This document shows, piece after piece, positions 1 through 11,384 of a stretch of DNA of 64,000 nt; position 1 is the first letter of the stretch; every line of letters begins with the position of its first letter. Origin of the DNA: Salvator merianae (Eukaryota > Chordata > Lepidosauria > Squamata > Teiidae); the NCBI GenBank assembly GCA_003586115.2, contig QVOM02000021.1, positions 14,669,953 to 14,733,952 of the forward strand. Reading direction: 5' to 3'. The notes under the pieces are model-generated. The model was not told the DNA's origin. It searched no databases and was given only the letters and a program-made list of their open reading frames with translations. A program made the translations under genes and the position numbers.

Positions 1-149
1 GATTAAATACACAAAATGACCACAGAAGCCATGATAAGACCACAAGGGGATGTGCACAGGCCAAGAGCTACTGCATGACAAACATGTGACCTTTTGTTTA
101 GGCTGGAAAGGGTAGCGAATCATGAGGCAACCTGCACCAACAAGTTCTA

Positions 150-266
150 GCTTGTGTGTTGAGTATCAAACAAACAATGAGTACCAAGACAAAATTTTCA
201 TGTCAAAATGCATTGAGTACCAAATTTGATTAGTTTCAAGTAGTTGAGTACCAAGGTACCACTGTA
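150..266. mobile_element. Tigger/mariner-like DNA transposon terminus
   Basis: The block ends in CCAAGGTACCACTG followed by TA at 265-266. Its reverse complement, CAGTGGTACCTTGG, resembles the terminal inverted repeat of Tigger/pogo-type elements, which insert at TA. The subterminal word GAGTACCAA occurs three times between about 178 and 253, in keeping with a decayed terminal region. No partner terminus was found upstream, so this is probably a truncated copy. The family assignment rests on the TIR alone. Confidence 0.5.
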
Positions 267-2430
267 TTCTGTTTTTGCCTTACGCCTTTTTTTTAGCGCC
301 AGGAAGAGAAAAGTGCAATCAGAGAACAAAGCTTTGTTGTAGACTCTTGACACTCATGAGAATTATGTTCAGAAAATAATAACAGCATCAAAAGAAAACC
401 CATGAATGCTGAATATCTCTTTGGCTAAGGAGGTATGGGAGCTGTAGTTAAAAAATGTAGCTTTTCCAAAGTTGTGAGTCTGACTGACTGTTACATTTCT
501 CAGGAGTGCTGGCTCTGGGGGCAGAGAATGGTGTTTTTGCTTTCATCCACAATGGATCAAAGCACTCTTCACTAGCATCAAAAGTGAACCACAAATCATG
601 GCTTGGCCTTGTTTATCCCCCCCACCCCTGCTGTGGAGTGTGGTCCCTGTGGTTTCTATCAAGAGGAAATGCTAGGAATACTGAAGGGGGAAGGGCTGCT
701 ACAAAAAGTAGACCAATCTTATTTCTCCTCCATAATTAAGTGGGATATGTTTCTAAATGAAGACATGCAGCCTTCAACATTGTACTTTATCCACATCTGC
801 TTCCTTTTTCATACTATGTTATTCTTCATTCTTCCACAGTGACTGGGATGTTCCAAATTCCTTAGGAAAGCTCCTGTTTTCCCTATTTCTCACTCTGACA
901 CAGTTCTGGAGAGAATGCTCTGCTTTGGGTGGGCACCCCAGGTTTTCTTCCCTCTGTGAAACACAGCAGCACACAATCTTTCTCTCACACACAAACAGTT
1001 ACACAATTGGGCTTTCCAGCATGTACCTAACTGTGAGTTTACAATTCTACATTATGCTTCCAAGTAGCAGAAGAGCCCAAATGGGTGACATATGAATAAC
1101 CTAACTCATTTAAACAGTGGGCTATGACAACAGTGCATGTTAACTGAGAGCTCACATGTCATACACAATACTGCTTTCTGTAGCCAGCTGTGCAAAGTGA
1201 TTTAGTGGCTCGCGCTAAGAAGAAATCTGCACATTTTAATTTTCACCCCATTGGGATACCTGCCATTGAATTATGAGCCTTTAGTCCTTTTACTGTAAAT
1301 GCTCAGCAGGCCTCAAAATCAAAGAGGAGAGTTGAAAAGGCAAGGAATAAAGTGTTAGGCAATGGAGGGAAAAATGTTAATGTTAATGAGGGATGATTTC
1401 AACTGGCCAACCTGTTCTTGACACATGGTTGCCTCCTTACTTTACTGCTCAGTTCTGTGGAACCATTTTGCAGAAAGGAGGGATATATATATCAGATAAA
1501 ATAAACAAATACCCCTTAATTTCATGCTACCAGAGTTTTTTTGCTGTGTGGGTAGCCTATCTGTGCATTTCCTTTAGCAGAGACCAAGAAAAAGTATCTG
1601 AGTAGCTTTTCTGCAGCTTCTTTCATTTACACTTATTAGTAGGACACACACAGGGATCACATGTTTCCACCCCCAGCGAACAAATACCACACTGCAGAAG
1701 GGTAGAAAGCACTATCAGCAGCACTTTACCTGTAGAGTGGAAGAAAACACTCTGATGGGGTCTTTCCCTGCTCTCCCACCCTGCTGCACCATGTAAACTT
1801 CCCTTAAGAGATTCCATTGGCAGTCCCTCTTTTTGACAGTGCAGGAAATGACTCACCTGAGGCCACTTCCTGCATCTCCAAATATGCAGCTGGGTGGGAA
1901 TGAAAGTTCCTCAGCAGTGACGTTAACACTCACGAGCAAGTGGAAGAGTATACAAATGGGATGCTTTGCAGTTTTAGGGTTGGGGGAAGCACTCTGGCAT
2001 TAAAAAGCAGCAGAATCCACCATGGCTTGTATCTCATATGCTATATCCAGATATAAGGTTTTCATGTCTTGATGCTGGTTCTCTAGAGAAAAGCTTAGTA
2101 CCACCCATGAGATATTACTTCCTTCATGGACAGCCATTATGTTTTCTCAGTTTAAGTTAGATTTCCCCATATTGTGAAAGACTGGAGAACTCTGTTCAAA
2201 CAACGCATTTGTTACCATGTGGACCCACCTTAGAAGAGGCAGAGGGCTTTGAATTTCAATCCCTTTAAAACATGAACAAGACCTAACTTCTACCCTGTGT
2301 TCATAAGTTATAGAAACAGAGAATTATATAAATAATTTACATTCCATCATCCACATGTAATGCACGGCGGCACACAACCAAAATAATTTCAGAACAAGAA
2401 TAAAAATTTAATCCTAAAAAAACAGTTTAG
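267..2430. other. Unassigned sequence, no supported gene
   Basis: This stretch holds only short scattered ORFs (up to 112 codons at 757-1095) with no recognisable domain or splice context. I see no TIR pair, LINE tail or SINE boxes. It is moderately AT-rich and may be unique intergenic or intronic DNA. Confidence 0.4.
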
Positions 2431-2676
2431 AGGAGCAGTCTGACCTGGGACGCCATTTAACGGAGACTAGCAGCTGAGGGCTCGCAAACAGGGAGAACAA
2501 AGAGGAATTTGGCAGAGTGAATTTGATCTGGTAACAGCTGGTGCAGATGACTCTTTCTGCAGGAGGTTAGTTAGTGGGTGGATTCAAATTTCTTAACAGG
2601 AAAAGGAGCCTGAGCCTGGACACTGTTTAAAGGAGACTGGCTGCTGAGAACTTGCAAACAGGGAGAGCAAAGACAC
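2431..2676. repeat. Two diverged direct repeats of about 73 bp
   Basis: The segments 2431-2504 and 2603-2676 align along their length. Both carry AGGAG, then TTTAA, GGAGACT, GCTGAG, GCAAACAGGGAG and CAAAGA in the same order and spacing. They are about 172 bp apart. A TTTGATCT word after the first copy (about 2523) recurs near 3022, so the repeat unit may reach past the hairpin. I do not recognise the family. Confidence 0.55.
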
Positions 2677-2711
2677 GATGGCAGTTTTTAGATTTCCTAA
2701 GTAGATAGACA

Positions 2712-2970
2712 AGTAGAAAGATAAGATGGCAGTAGCAGCTGGCAGCTTTAAGCCTTGGTGTTCGCGCCCCATGCGAAGCATGTCATGGCCGTTCATGGGG
2801 CCTCCAGGCCTCTGTACTGCCTCAGCAGATCGTGACCTGCTGAGGCAGTACGGAGGCCCAGAGGCCCCATGAACGGCCATGGCGCGCTTCGCACGGGGTG
2901 CAAACACCAAGGCTTAAAGCTGCTGGCCGCCGCTGCAAGATGGGTAATAGAAAGTAGAAAGACAAGATGG
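2712..2970. repeat. Long imperfect hairpin flanked by an 18-bp direct repeat
   Basis: Arm one (about 2730-2828) and arm two (2837-2936) are inverted copies of each other, separated by the 8-bp loop ATCGTGAC. The inner 30 bp pair almost perfectly and the outer part has scattered mismatches. The arms are GC-rich with several CpGs, unlike the flanks. AGTAGAAAGAYAAGATGG lies just outside each arm, at 2712-2729 and 2953-2970. It is either an insertion-site duplication or a tandem remnant. Such a foldback could be a terminal-repeat-only DNA element or a local inverted duplication. Confidence 0.7.
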
Positions 2971-3079
2971 GATTGTGGGTGTATGTTTGGTGCAATGAGC
3001 TTCTGGCAAGGAGGTAATGAGTTTGATCTCTTGAGACCAAGGAAATTCAGCTGAAACAGCTACGAGGGGGGTGGGTGCA

Positions 3080-3490
3080 CAATGTCTGTGCACTTTTTGG
3101 TAAGCACACTTCCAGGTATTTTGCCAATGTGAAAGATCCATGTGTGGGTGTCTTTTTTTGCCCCTGCACACGCACAGTGGATGCACACATCTGAATATTG
3201 AAATACCCAGATGTGCACAATGCTTCCACCACACATACGTAGCTGTCTTTTTCAGCCCATGCACATGTGCGGTGGCCAGAACAATGATGGCAGCTCTGTC
3301 TACAAGGAAAGTGAAAAGCACTGTTTTGGGAAAACCCACCATGAGAGTTGGGTTTTCTGAAATAGGATATCATGCATTTTAGGAGGGGATATAGCATAGC
3401 TATGGTGGGCTTTCCATAGATACATGTAGCCATCCCACCATAGCGGTGCCCAAATGGCACTGTATTCCCCCCGTCTGGATGGGGACTAAG
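3080..3490 (+). mobile_element. Family E TIR element, copy 1 (diverged)
   Basis: This copy aligns with copies at 49705-50155 and 58190-58607. Shared landmarks in order are a TACCCAGA word near 3208, the segment TTTTGGGAAAACCCA (about 3323), GAGAGTTGGGTTTTC, and a terminal GTCTGGATGG near 3473-3482. The left terminus is not recognisable. ORFs of up to 162 codons on the minus strand here lie across the repeat and are not credible genes. Confidence 0.55.
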
Positions 3491-3549
3491 AGACAGGTGG
3501 ATGGAGCTCCTGGTGATGTGACAGTAGAATTTCACTCTACAGTGACACC

Positions 3550-6500
3550 TTTTTGGCTATTATGGAGAATGAAGAGCTTGGGAAAGAAAGGTATCAGGCT
3601 GAGGAAGAGGGAAACTCTCCCTTAGAATGGATCCAGATTTCTTCTTGTACTGAGGATTTTCCTCCAGCTGGCCAATGCCTGTGGTAATGGGCAATTCAAT
3701 CATAAAAATGTAGATAGTTGGGTGTGTTTTGGCCTAAGTGACTTGCCTGCCTGATGCAAAAGTTGCAGATGTCATACTCCATCTAGATAGGCTGCCACAT
3801 AGTATTGGGTAGAGTCAGCTGTTGTGGTGCATGTGGACACCAGTGACATTAATAACTGTAGCTGGGGTATCCTGGGAGCTAAATTTAGGTTGCTAGGCAG
3901 AAGGCTGAAAGCCTTGGCCATCCAACTTTCTCTGACATGCTACCACCTGGTCCAGGTTGTTGGTCATATGTAGTAGGTATAATCCTGCATAGTTGCAGCC
4001 TTTGTCCGAAATGCTACCTGTTCTGCACACAGAGCCAGTTAGGTGGGCAGAACTGAAATGTCTCAATATGTGCATGAGATGTTGGTCCTGGGAGGGTTTT
4101 TTCCTAACTGTTAGGCTTTGGAAAACATTTTGTGAAAAGCTGAAATTTTACAGGAGAGAGGGTCTCTACTTGAACCAGAATGGAACCAAATGGCTTGAAC
4201 TTAAGATCAAAACGTGGCAGAGCAGCTGTTAAACTGATAGTGGGAGAAAGCCAAGTAAGGAGAAGAGTGTATGGTTCTGGGGCAGTCATTGCTTGGGGAA
4301 GGGATTGAAAATAATTCTGCCCACCCTAAAGGGTTGTGACAGAAATAGGCAATGGAAGTGTAGACACAGGAGATGACTATTCAAGAAGAACTCAGCAAAC
4401 TGGGGGAAAACGCACAAGTCAAAAGAGTACAGATTTAGGAGAACTAGAATGCCTGGTTTTAGAAGAGAATATAGATATAGTGGGTCTAAATGAAACCATA
4501 ACTTGTGAGAATCAGTGAGACATAGTTGTTCCTGATTACAAACTCTAAAGAAAAGAGAGGAAAGTGTGTACTGGAGGAGGTGTTGCCTTGTATGTAAATA
4601 TGAATACTGAACTGAGTTTTACTGAGATTCTCAAAGAGGCAGATTATTCCAAAGAGTAGCTATAGAGATATTGGATCATGAAAGGAGCTTAACACTGGTG
4701 TTGTACTATTCCCCCCCCCAAAAAAATAAATCAAGGTGCTCAAATCAAGGTGCTGAAGAAGACCTGGAGCTGGGGAAAGAAATTAGAGTGGCATTCCAAA
4801 GAGGAACTCTTGCAAAAATGGGAATATCAATCACTCGTACACTGACTGGATAAATGTTCATTCAAATCATTATGGAAAGATAAAATTCTTACATACCATA
4901 AATGATGTTGCGCTGGAGCAGTTGGTTGTGGAACAGATAAGGGGAGGAGTGATTCTGGGCTTTCTCTTAAGCAGCACCCAAGATGTGGTGAGACAAATAA
5001 ATGCAATTGGACCAGTTGGGAATGGTAACTATAATGCAACAGAATTAATAATTTAGAGATGTGGAAAATTACAAAGTGAGTCTAATATAGTCATATTTGA
5101 TTCCAAAAGAGGGAACTTCTCAAAATGAAGGAGACTACTGAAAAGTTAATTCAAAGGGAAGGCTGAAAGAGCAAACTCTCTCTAGAAAGCTTGACTATTG
5201 TTTAAAACTACAATAATAGAGGGCCAGTTATGATGGATTCTTAAAATTCAGAAGAGAATCACTAAGGTCAGGAAGAGGCCTGCATGATTAACCAGCAGGG
5301 TCAAGGAAGCTATTTGATATAAGAAAACATCCTTCGGAAAGTGGAAGGCTTGTCCTAAGGAAGAAAACAGAACACAAATGGCAAAAGAACTGCAAAGAGA
5401 CAGTACAAGCAGTAAAAAGAAAAGTTGAGGAGCATATTCAGAACTGTAAAGACAGATAATAAAAGATTCTTCAAATGCATTAGAAGCAGGAAACCAACAG
5501 GGAGGCCATCCGTCCCTTGAATAATGAGAGAGCCAATGGAGTGCAAAGAGAGAAAAGGAAACTGCATAGAAGCTGAATGAATTCTTCATGGAAGATAATT
5601 TAGGACAGGTTCCTGAGCCCGAGTTTCTGTTTCAGGAAGGGAGTTTAATGATATGAGCCAAAAAATAGTGACAAGAGAAGTGGTAGACTTTACTGACAAA
5701 TTAAACATCAAGAAATCACTAGGTCCTGATGGCCTCTAGCCAAAAGATATTAAAGAACTCAAATCTGACCTCCAAACAAAAATATGCATCTTGTCTCTAT
5801 CAGGACTGGAAAGTGGCCAACATAGCTCCAACGTTTAAAAAGGGTGTAAGGGAAGACCCAAGATATTATAGGCTTGACACCATAATGCCTGTTGGGCAAG
5901 ATACTGAAAACTATTATTGTTGATAAAATTATCAATCATTAAGGCCGCGGTCGGACATCGTCAGTGTAATCCGTATCAGAAGAGTACACGCAGTGAATTC
6001 CTCTTCTGGTCATTCCCACAGTTACAGTTTAACACGGAGTCAATTCGTACTTGCTCGTTCCCACACTGATATTTCCCATGCTTGGCAGTATCCTTTCTGC
6101 CTCCACCCCTCGTCAAATTCTCCTCCCTATGCAGTCAGTGATTGGCTGCAGTCCCAATGTTCAAACCTTGATGTCACAGGGGCGGGAAACTCCAGCTCCG
6201 CTCTCCGTATGTCCCCCTGCTGCTTCAGAACAGGGATTCACTTGGCAGCATTACTAGGCATTCGCCATTTGCTCCTTCTCCTCCCTGCAGCCTCTGTCTA
6301 CACAATCAGAACTTTAAAACTATGTTCACTTTAAAACTATGAACTTTAAGCTTTTTAAAGTTCTTTTGAAATGCGCATGAGAGCTCCCCTGCTGATGCAC
6401 TGCAACTGCGCAATTTAAAAGTAGCGGGAGAGGTCCATAACAAAGGGAAAAAGTGGGGAGGGAACGGGGGGGGGGCTCTACTATTTTTAACTGTGTGCTG

Positions 6501-8163
6501 ACCACGGCAAAACTCCAAACAGGTGCAGTTTATTTTTTCCTTTAAAGAGCAGACGGAAGTGGAGAAAGCCTTTAATTTCTTCCTGGCAGGACTGCAGCTT
6601 AGCGAAGAAGGAGGACGATTTCTTTTCCCCTGGCAGCGAGGGAAGGGGGGATAATGGAGGCAGAGGAAACTAATGTTTTTCCTGCACAAAGTCTGTCATT
6701 GGATGGCACAAAATGGGGATCCCTCCCTCTGCACGCCCCCCAAAACAGTACGGTCCCTCTCAAATAATCGCTTTCCCCGTGCCCACAGCACAAAGTAAAG
6801 CGCGCTAGCGATCTGGAACGGCTTGAGAGTTCATTAAATCCGAAGACAAAGTAATCCGGATTTCGCCAATTTAATCCATAAAAATTACGGAACGGCAAGA
6901 TCATGTCGGGACAGCGGGAACTGAAGACGGCCTGTAAACTGATTAAATGCCATGTCGGAACGCAGCCTTAGAGACACAGGCATTGCTCAAGGAAAAATCC
7001 CGTCTAACTAGTTTTTAGAGTTTTCTGTGTTAATAAACATGAGGATTAGGACATTCCAATTAATTTCATGTGTTTACAGTAATTTATTTTTTTAAAAAAA
7101 TCTTTGACAAAAGTCTCTCCTCAAAGACTCCTCAATAAACTTAACAGTAATAGAATAAAAGAACAGATTATATTATGGATAGGCTAAGGAATACAAAATA
7201 AAGGGTAGGAGTAAATCTATAGTCCTCACAATGGAAACATGTAACAAGTAGGATCCCTAAGGTTAAATATATAGTACTGATAAATGACCAGGAGTCAGGA
7301 CCAACCAGATTGTTCAGACTAGCAAAAACAAGACTGTGAAGAGTTCTAAAAGAATGTCTAAATAACGATCAAAATGGCAGATGCTGTTCAAGATGAGCAA
7401 CTGTAAAATGATGCACACTGGAGCTAAAATTCCTAATTACTCATATACACTAATGGGACCAGAACTGACTGTGATCAATCAGAAAAGAAACCTTGATTGT
7501 ACCATTGAAACACAGTTTCAACAGCTGGAAAAAAAGACCAATAGGATGTCAGGGATAATAAGAAATGATGCTGACAATGAAAATGCTAATATTACAATGC
7601 CCTTATACAAATTGGTTTTGTGACTACATCTGAACTACTGTGCACATGTTTGGTTGTCACAACTCAGAAAGGATATAGCAGAGTTAGAAAAGGCTCAAAA
7701 CAGGGCTGCTAAAATGATCAAGGTACTAAAATAACTTTCCTATGAGGAAATCTTGCAAGTCATTTGGGGTTTTTAAGTTTACAAAGGGGGAGAGGAGATG
7801 TGATAAAGAGGTATAAAATTATGCATGGTGTGGAGAAAGTGGATGGGGAGAGGGATTTCTCCCTTTCTAAAAATCCTAGAACCAGGAGTGATCCAGTGGA
7901 GCTGAATTCTGAAAAAAAGTTTGGACCAATTTATCAATGGCTCTCAACAGCTATTAACCCTGATGGCAGCGTGACTGCCTCTGGTAGTAGGAGGCAGTAT
8001 GCTTCTCAAGTCCAGCTGCTGGGAGACTGTAAGCAGGGCAAACTATGTGCTTGTGTCCTGTCAGTGGACTTCCTTGTGCAACTGGTTGGCTATTGTGACA
8101 GCAAACTGCTGGACTAAATTGGCCATGGGTTCAATACAGTAGGTGCTTCTTATGTTCTTACAT
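3550..8163 (+). mobile_element. Old, nearly full-length CR1 LINE split by a later insertion
   Basis: CR1 elements are non-LTR retrotransposons with an ORF1 (here of the type carrying an esterase-like domain) and an ORF2 with endonuclease and reverse transcriptase. The copy shows an ORF1-like start near 3560, a decayed esterase block (HVDTSDI-like, about 3830), endonuclease remnants (about 4450-4700), the RT word SLGPDGL (about 5715-5740), a decayed RT to about 7700, and a C-terminal region to 8117. It ends in the TTCTTATG-type tail near 8150-8163. Many stops and frameshifts make it dead. The family G element at 5943-6967 interrupts it: RT homology stops at DKIINH and resumes just after the insertion. 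Confidence 0.8.
5943..6967 (+). mobile_element. Family G: 1,025-bp CpG-rich TIR element nested in CR1
   Basis: The left end GGCCGCGGTCGGACAT and the reverse complement of the right end, GGCTGCGTTCCGACAT, form an inverted repeat. The flanks are TTAA (5939-5942) and TTAG (6968-6971), so the target duplication was about 3-4 bp (TTA or TTAA), as for PIF/Harbinger, Kolobok or piggyBac types. The CR1 reading on either side joins across the element, which fixes the borders. The interior is rich in CpG and GC compared with its surroundings. It contains a poly-G run near 6467 and no transposase. ORFs up to 127 codons inside it have no known domain. The left 400 bp match a second copy at about 27920-28430. 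Confidence 0.75.
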
Positions 8164-8771
8164 TTGAATTAACTTGGTGGTTTTAATACTAACTTATTTT
8201 AATACCAAATTCCCTCTCTACTGTTTCTTCCCCTTCCCTGTCCATTGCTCTCAGTTTTTCCCCCCTTCAGCCTATCCAAGTCTTAAAGAAGATTAGCACT
8301 GGCAGGGGCTGAGATGATGATATACCCTTGTGTGCTCAAAATTTACTCCAACTCTCGTTTTTGACCTTTTCTGCACATCAGTGGGATTATGTGGGTTCAA
8401 GTTTCGATTCAGAATCAAATGAATTTTCCCGCTGTGTTGCGTTGCCCACACAAAGTTGTTACTTTACTATGGGCATGAACTATCTTGTGTCATGGGATTT
8501 GTCTTTTTCCTCTGGATTGGTTTGTTGACTGGCCATCCACTGAGCCATAGTAAACACTTAGCCATGCCAAGGGTGTTTCAGGTGGGAGAGGGAAGGGAAC
8601 CGGGTGGTGGGGAAGCACACGGCCAAATATCTGGACAGGAGAACTACTCAAAAACCTGAAACAATGGCTGAGATGACATGGGCCAAGTTACTCCTTCCAC
8701 AATCATGGCAGAAGTTTTGAATGCACAGGTCAATGCCAAAGTCTCATGCCCACACAGTGCAGACAGACTTA
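8164..8771. other. Unassigned sequence between CR1 and family C
   Basis: No repeat family, RNA gene or convincing coding frame is seen here. ORFs of 66-67 codons at 8328-8659 have no recognisable features. Confidence 0.35.
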
Positions 8772-9201
8772 GGGCCTGTTTGCATTGTCCTGCCAGTGAA
8801 CTCCTGGATGCTCACTGGACAGTCCCATCTGCACAGCCCTGCCACCACAGCATCTATAGCCATTCCTGGATGCTGCTGGCTGTGGAAAACAAAAATGTTG
8901 TCCACAGCTTGACCAGGAGTAGCTGGATGGCTCCCAGTCAGCGGCACCTGCACCCTCTTCTGCGTGCAAATGCTGCAAGTGGGCGGGGTGGCTGTGGTTG
9001 CACAGTTGCGTGTTGCATCCTGATTGCCAAAGCAATGGCTGGACACTGCCACAGCCACTGTCACGGCAGTCAGACCAGCCTTCTGCACTTCAAATGCTGG
9101 TGGTCCGATACAGGGCTGTTCCACCCCTCGAAGTGCAGATGAAAGTTGTGCTTCTGGGTATTTTCCAACCTAGAATGGAACTGTGAAGTGCAAACAGGCC
9201 C
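8772..9201. mobile_element. Family C Harbinger-like MITE, copy 1
   Basis: The left end GGGCCTGTTTGCATTG and the right end, whose complement is GGGCCTGTTTGCACTT, form a TIR. Flanks are TTA (8769-8771) and TTG (9202-9204), a near 3-bp duplication. Internal landmarks shared with other copies include a CTCCTGG/CCAGGAG pair, a CACAGC block and a TGGCAGT-like block. ORFs of 154 and 126 codons on opposite strands lie inside the element and carry no transposase motif. Confidence 0.75.
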
Positions 9202-9330
9202 TTGGAGATTTCCATGCTCTAGGATTGTGTGCTGTGAATCCTCTACTGTGCATGGATCCACACTCAAGTCCCAGACAGGAGTACAATGAGCAGCAAAGCC
9301 AAGGTTATACTATTTTCGATCTTATGTGTG

Positions 9331-9803
9331 CAAGGGACAATTTGGTTTGTTAAATAAAATTAACCAGAGTAAAGTTTATTAGTGCAATTTAAAATCCTTT
9401 TTGTAGATAATGGCTCTGGCTTATCATGAAAAAAGACAATCATTAATCTAACAGTTAATATCATGATAATTTAAGGGAGCTGGCTTACCTCCTAAATGAC
9501 TTTAGGGATACATATCTGCTCCAGCACTAAAATGATGAAATTATCATATACTTTTTTAAAAAAATGAAATTATCTAAACACAATTCTGAGTAATTGCTTT
9601 ATAATGTATAGTGTGTAATATATTTCAATAAAATCTACTTCTTTGAATATGTTTTAAATTTATATTATGTAAAAATAATCCACTGAAAATGATGATTTAA
9701 CAGAATTTTCTTCACTAATGATTTAAACTGTGAGTTAGATCATTAAAACTGAGTCCTTCGGAAAAGTGATTTAAATAGTTTGATTTAAATCAAATACACC
9801 CTG
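9331..9803. mobile_element. hAT-like non-autonomous element remnant
   Basis: The right end reads GATTTAAATCAAATACACCCTG. Its complement starts CAGGGTGTATTTGATTTA, matching the CAGGG-type terminus of hAT-like repeats built around ATTTAAATC words. The left end CAAGGGACAATTTGGTTTG aligns loosely as the partner TIR. The interior is AT-rich with several GATTTAAA words near 9700-9785. The expected 8-bp target duplication is not visible, so the borders are tentative. Confidence 0.5.
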
Positions 9804-10407
9804 ACTGGTCCAGAGTCCAGATATACTTTTGGGGGGAACCAGAGAGCAGGGAACAAAACTCTTTTTTTTTTTCCCCCAAGAAAATTTTGTGTTTGTGTTT
9901 CTGCTTTTTTCCTTCTTCTTGAACTTCCAGTTATGAGCAGGAGTACTGAATGTTTTGAAACAAAGGGGTGGGGGGGGACCTCAACTTGCCTTCAAAAAAA
10001 TTAGACTTTGGACCATAGTGGTAAAAAGGGAGCCTAAAATTTTAACATTCTTAGTACAACAATAAAAGATACACTGCCAAAATAAGTGGCAATAAAGGAG
10101 CTATCACTCTTTCCATGTGCATACTGGGAAAGGTGCAATTCTGCACAGATACACATCTGTGCAAATTCCAAAAGACAGCAGAAAATAAATGCATTTAATA
10201 AGAAACATGTAAAGGAAATTTTATCTACGCATGTTCTATATGCAGCATTGGGCCTGATTTCAGGACATCTTCACGAGGGACTGTCCAAATGCCTTACCCT
10301 CCTCAACTGCTCCTTCTGAGACAAAAATAAGACTTAAAGAAAAAGTGGGTTAAGGAACTCTGAATGAGCCTCCTTGCATGAGACGCATCTGAGGATCTAT
10401 GTAGTCA
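9804..10407. other. Unassigned AT-rich sequence
   Basis: A T-run near 9863 and a G-run near 9970 are the only low-complexity features. No coding or RNA feature is supported. Confidence 0.35.
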
Positions 10408-10837
10408 GGGCCTTTTCATAATCAGGAACGCTCACTAGTCAAGTACTTCTGCATTTTGTGGAGGCTCTGGTGATCGGGAGCAGACTACACCTGCTCCTGA
10501 CCACTACCTGCTGTGGAGCAAAAAATCATGCCCCACAACTGTACCAGGAGCACCTGGACTGCTCCCAGTATACTGTGTTTGCATCCACTTCTGGGTGTGA
10601 ACATAAAGTGGCACGGTGGAGGTGCAGCACGGCTGTGCTAATTGCATCATGTGGCATTGCTAGTCACACGGCATAGGTTGCTAGCAGGATGCCAGCATTT
10701 GCACTGTGAATGCTGGTTATCATGCTGCCGGTCTGTTCTAAGGCCCTGCAGTGTGCACAGTCACTGTGTTGTGAGGTCTGTTCTGCCACAGAACAGGAGA
10801 ATTATCCTGTTCTTCGGTGGAAAGTGTGAACAGGCCC
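10408..10837. mobile_element. Family C Harbinger-like MITE, copy 2
   Basis: The left end GGGCCTTTTCATAATC and the right end, complement GGGCCTGTTCACACTT, pair as TIRs. Flanks are TCA and ACA, two of three matching. The interior aligns with copies 3-6, including the ACTAGT word after the left end, the GAGCA/TGCTCC hairpin, the TGGAGCA-ACAACTGTACC block, and the TCCTGTTCT-GGTGGAAAGTG subterminal motif. Confidence 0.75.
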
Positions 10838-10925
10838 ACATTCTCTCTCCCACCATTCCTTGATTTGTTTGCATCTAGACGAAGTGTGAATTTCTGTTTG
10901 CTGATCATCACAGGAGGGAGAGAAA

Positions 10926-11384
10926 GGCCCTCTCCACATGGGGCCTTGATCCTGTGCAAGGACCTCCATGGTCATTTTCTGGGCCTCACTGATCTGCATT
11001 TTAATGTGGATCTGTGAGGCTCTGCCTGCTCCCTCCACAGGTATGCTCCATCTGCATTAGACGGAGCGTAATCCTGATCGTGATCACTGGTAGCCACGTT
11101 TAAATGTGTCTGCTGGGCAGACCAGTAGGTCCTGATCTCAAAAAAGGAGATGTGCAATACAGAGGTATGCCTCTGTGTTCTGGACTACCAGGGGACTGAT
11201 CTCAGTGGTGCATCCAGCCCAAAGCTCACGTGGGCTTTGAGGCTGCAGTGTGGGCTGATCTGGTTCAGTGTTGTCATGCAGATGGCATTGATCCTGCCCA
11301 TGCCTTTCCATGGTTAGAATCAGCAGGCTTGGCTGTTCCAGATCTACTGATTCCAATCACAGGTCCTTCAGTGTAGAAAGGCCC
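10926..11384 (+). mobile_element. Family B Harbinger-like MITE, copy 1
   Basis: The left end GGCCCTCTCCACATG and the right end, complement GGGCCTTTCTACACTG, pair as TIRs, with AAA and TAA flanks. Shared internal blocks with the other five family B copies are a GATCTGCATTTTAATG-type block, CTCCATCTGCATTAGA, the TGTCTGCTGG-CAGACC segment, GAGGTATGCCTCTGTGTTC, and CCATGCCTTTCCATGGTT near the right end. No transposase is encoded. Confidence 0.75.

Noticed and set aside
3047..3535. 162-codon and 142-codon minus-strand ORFs
   Set aside because: They lie across family E copy 1 and overlap in different frames with no domain.
8678..9142. 154-codon ORF
   Set aside because: It mostly lies inside a family C MITE, and a 126-codon ORF overlaps on the other strand.
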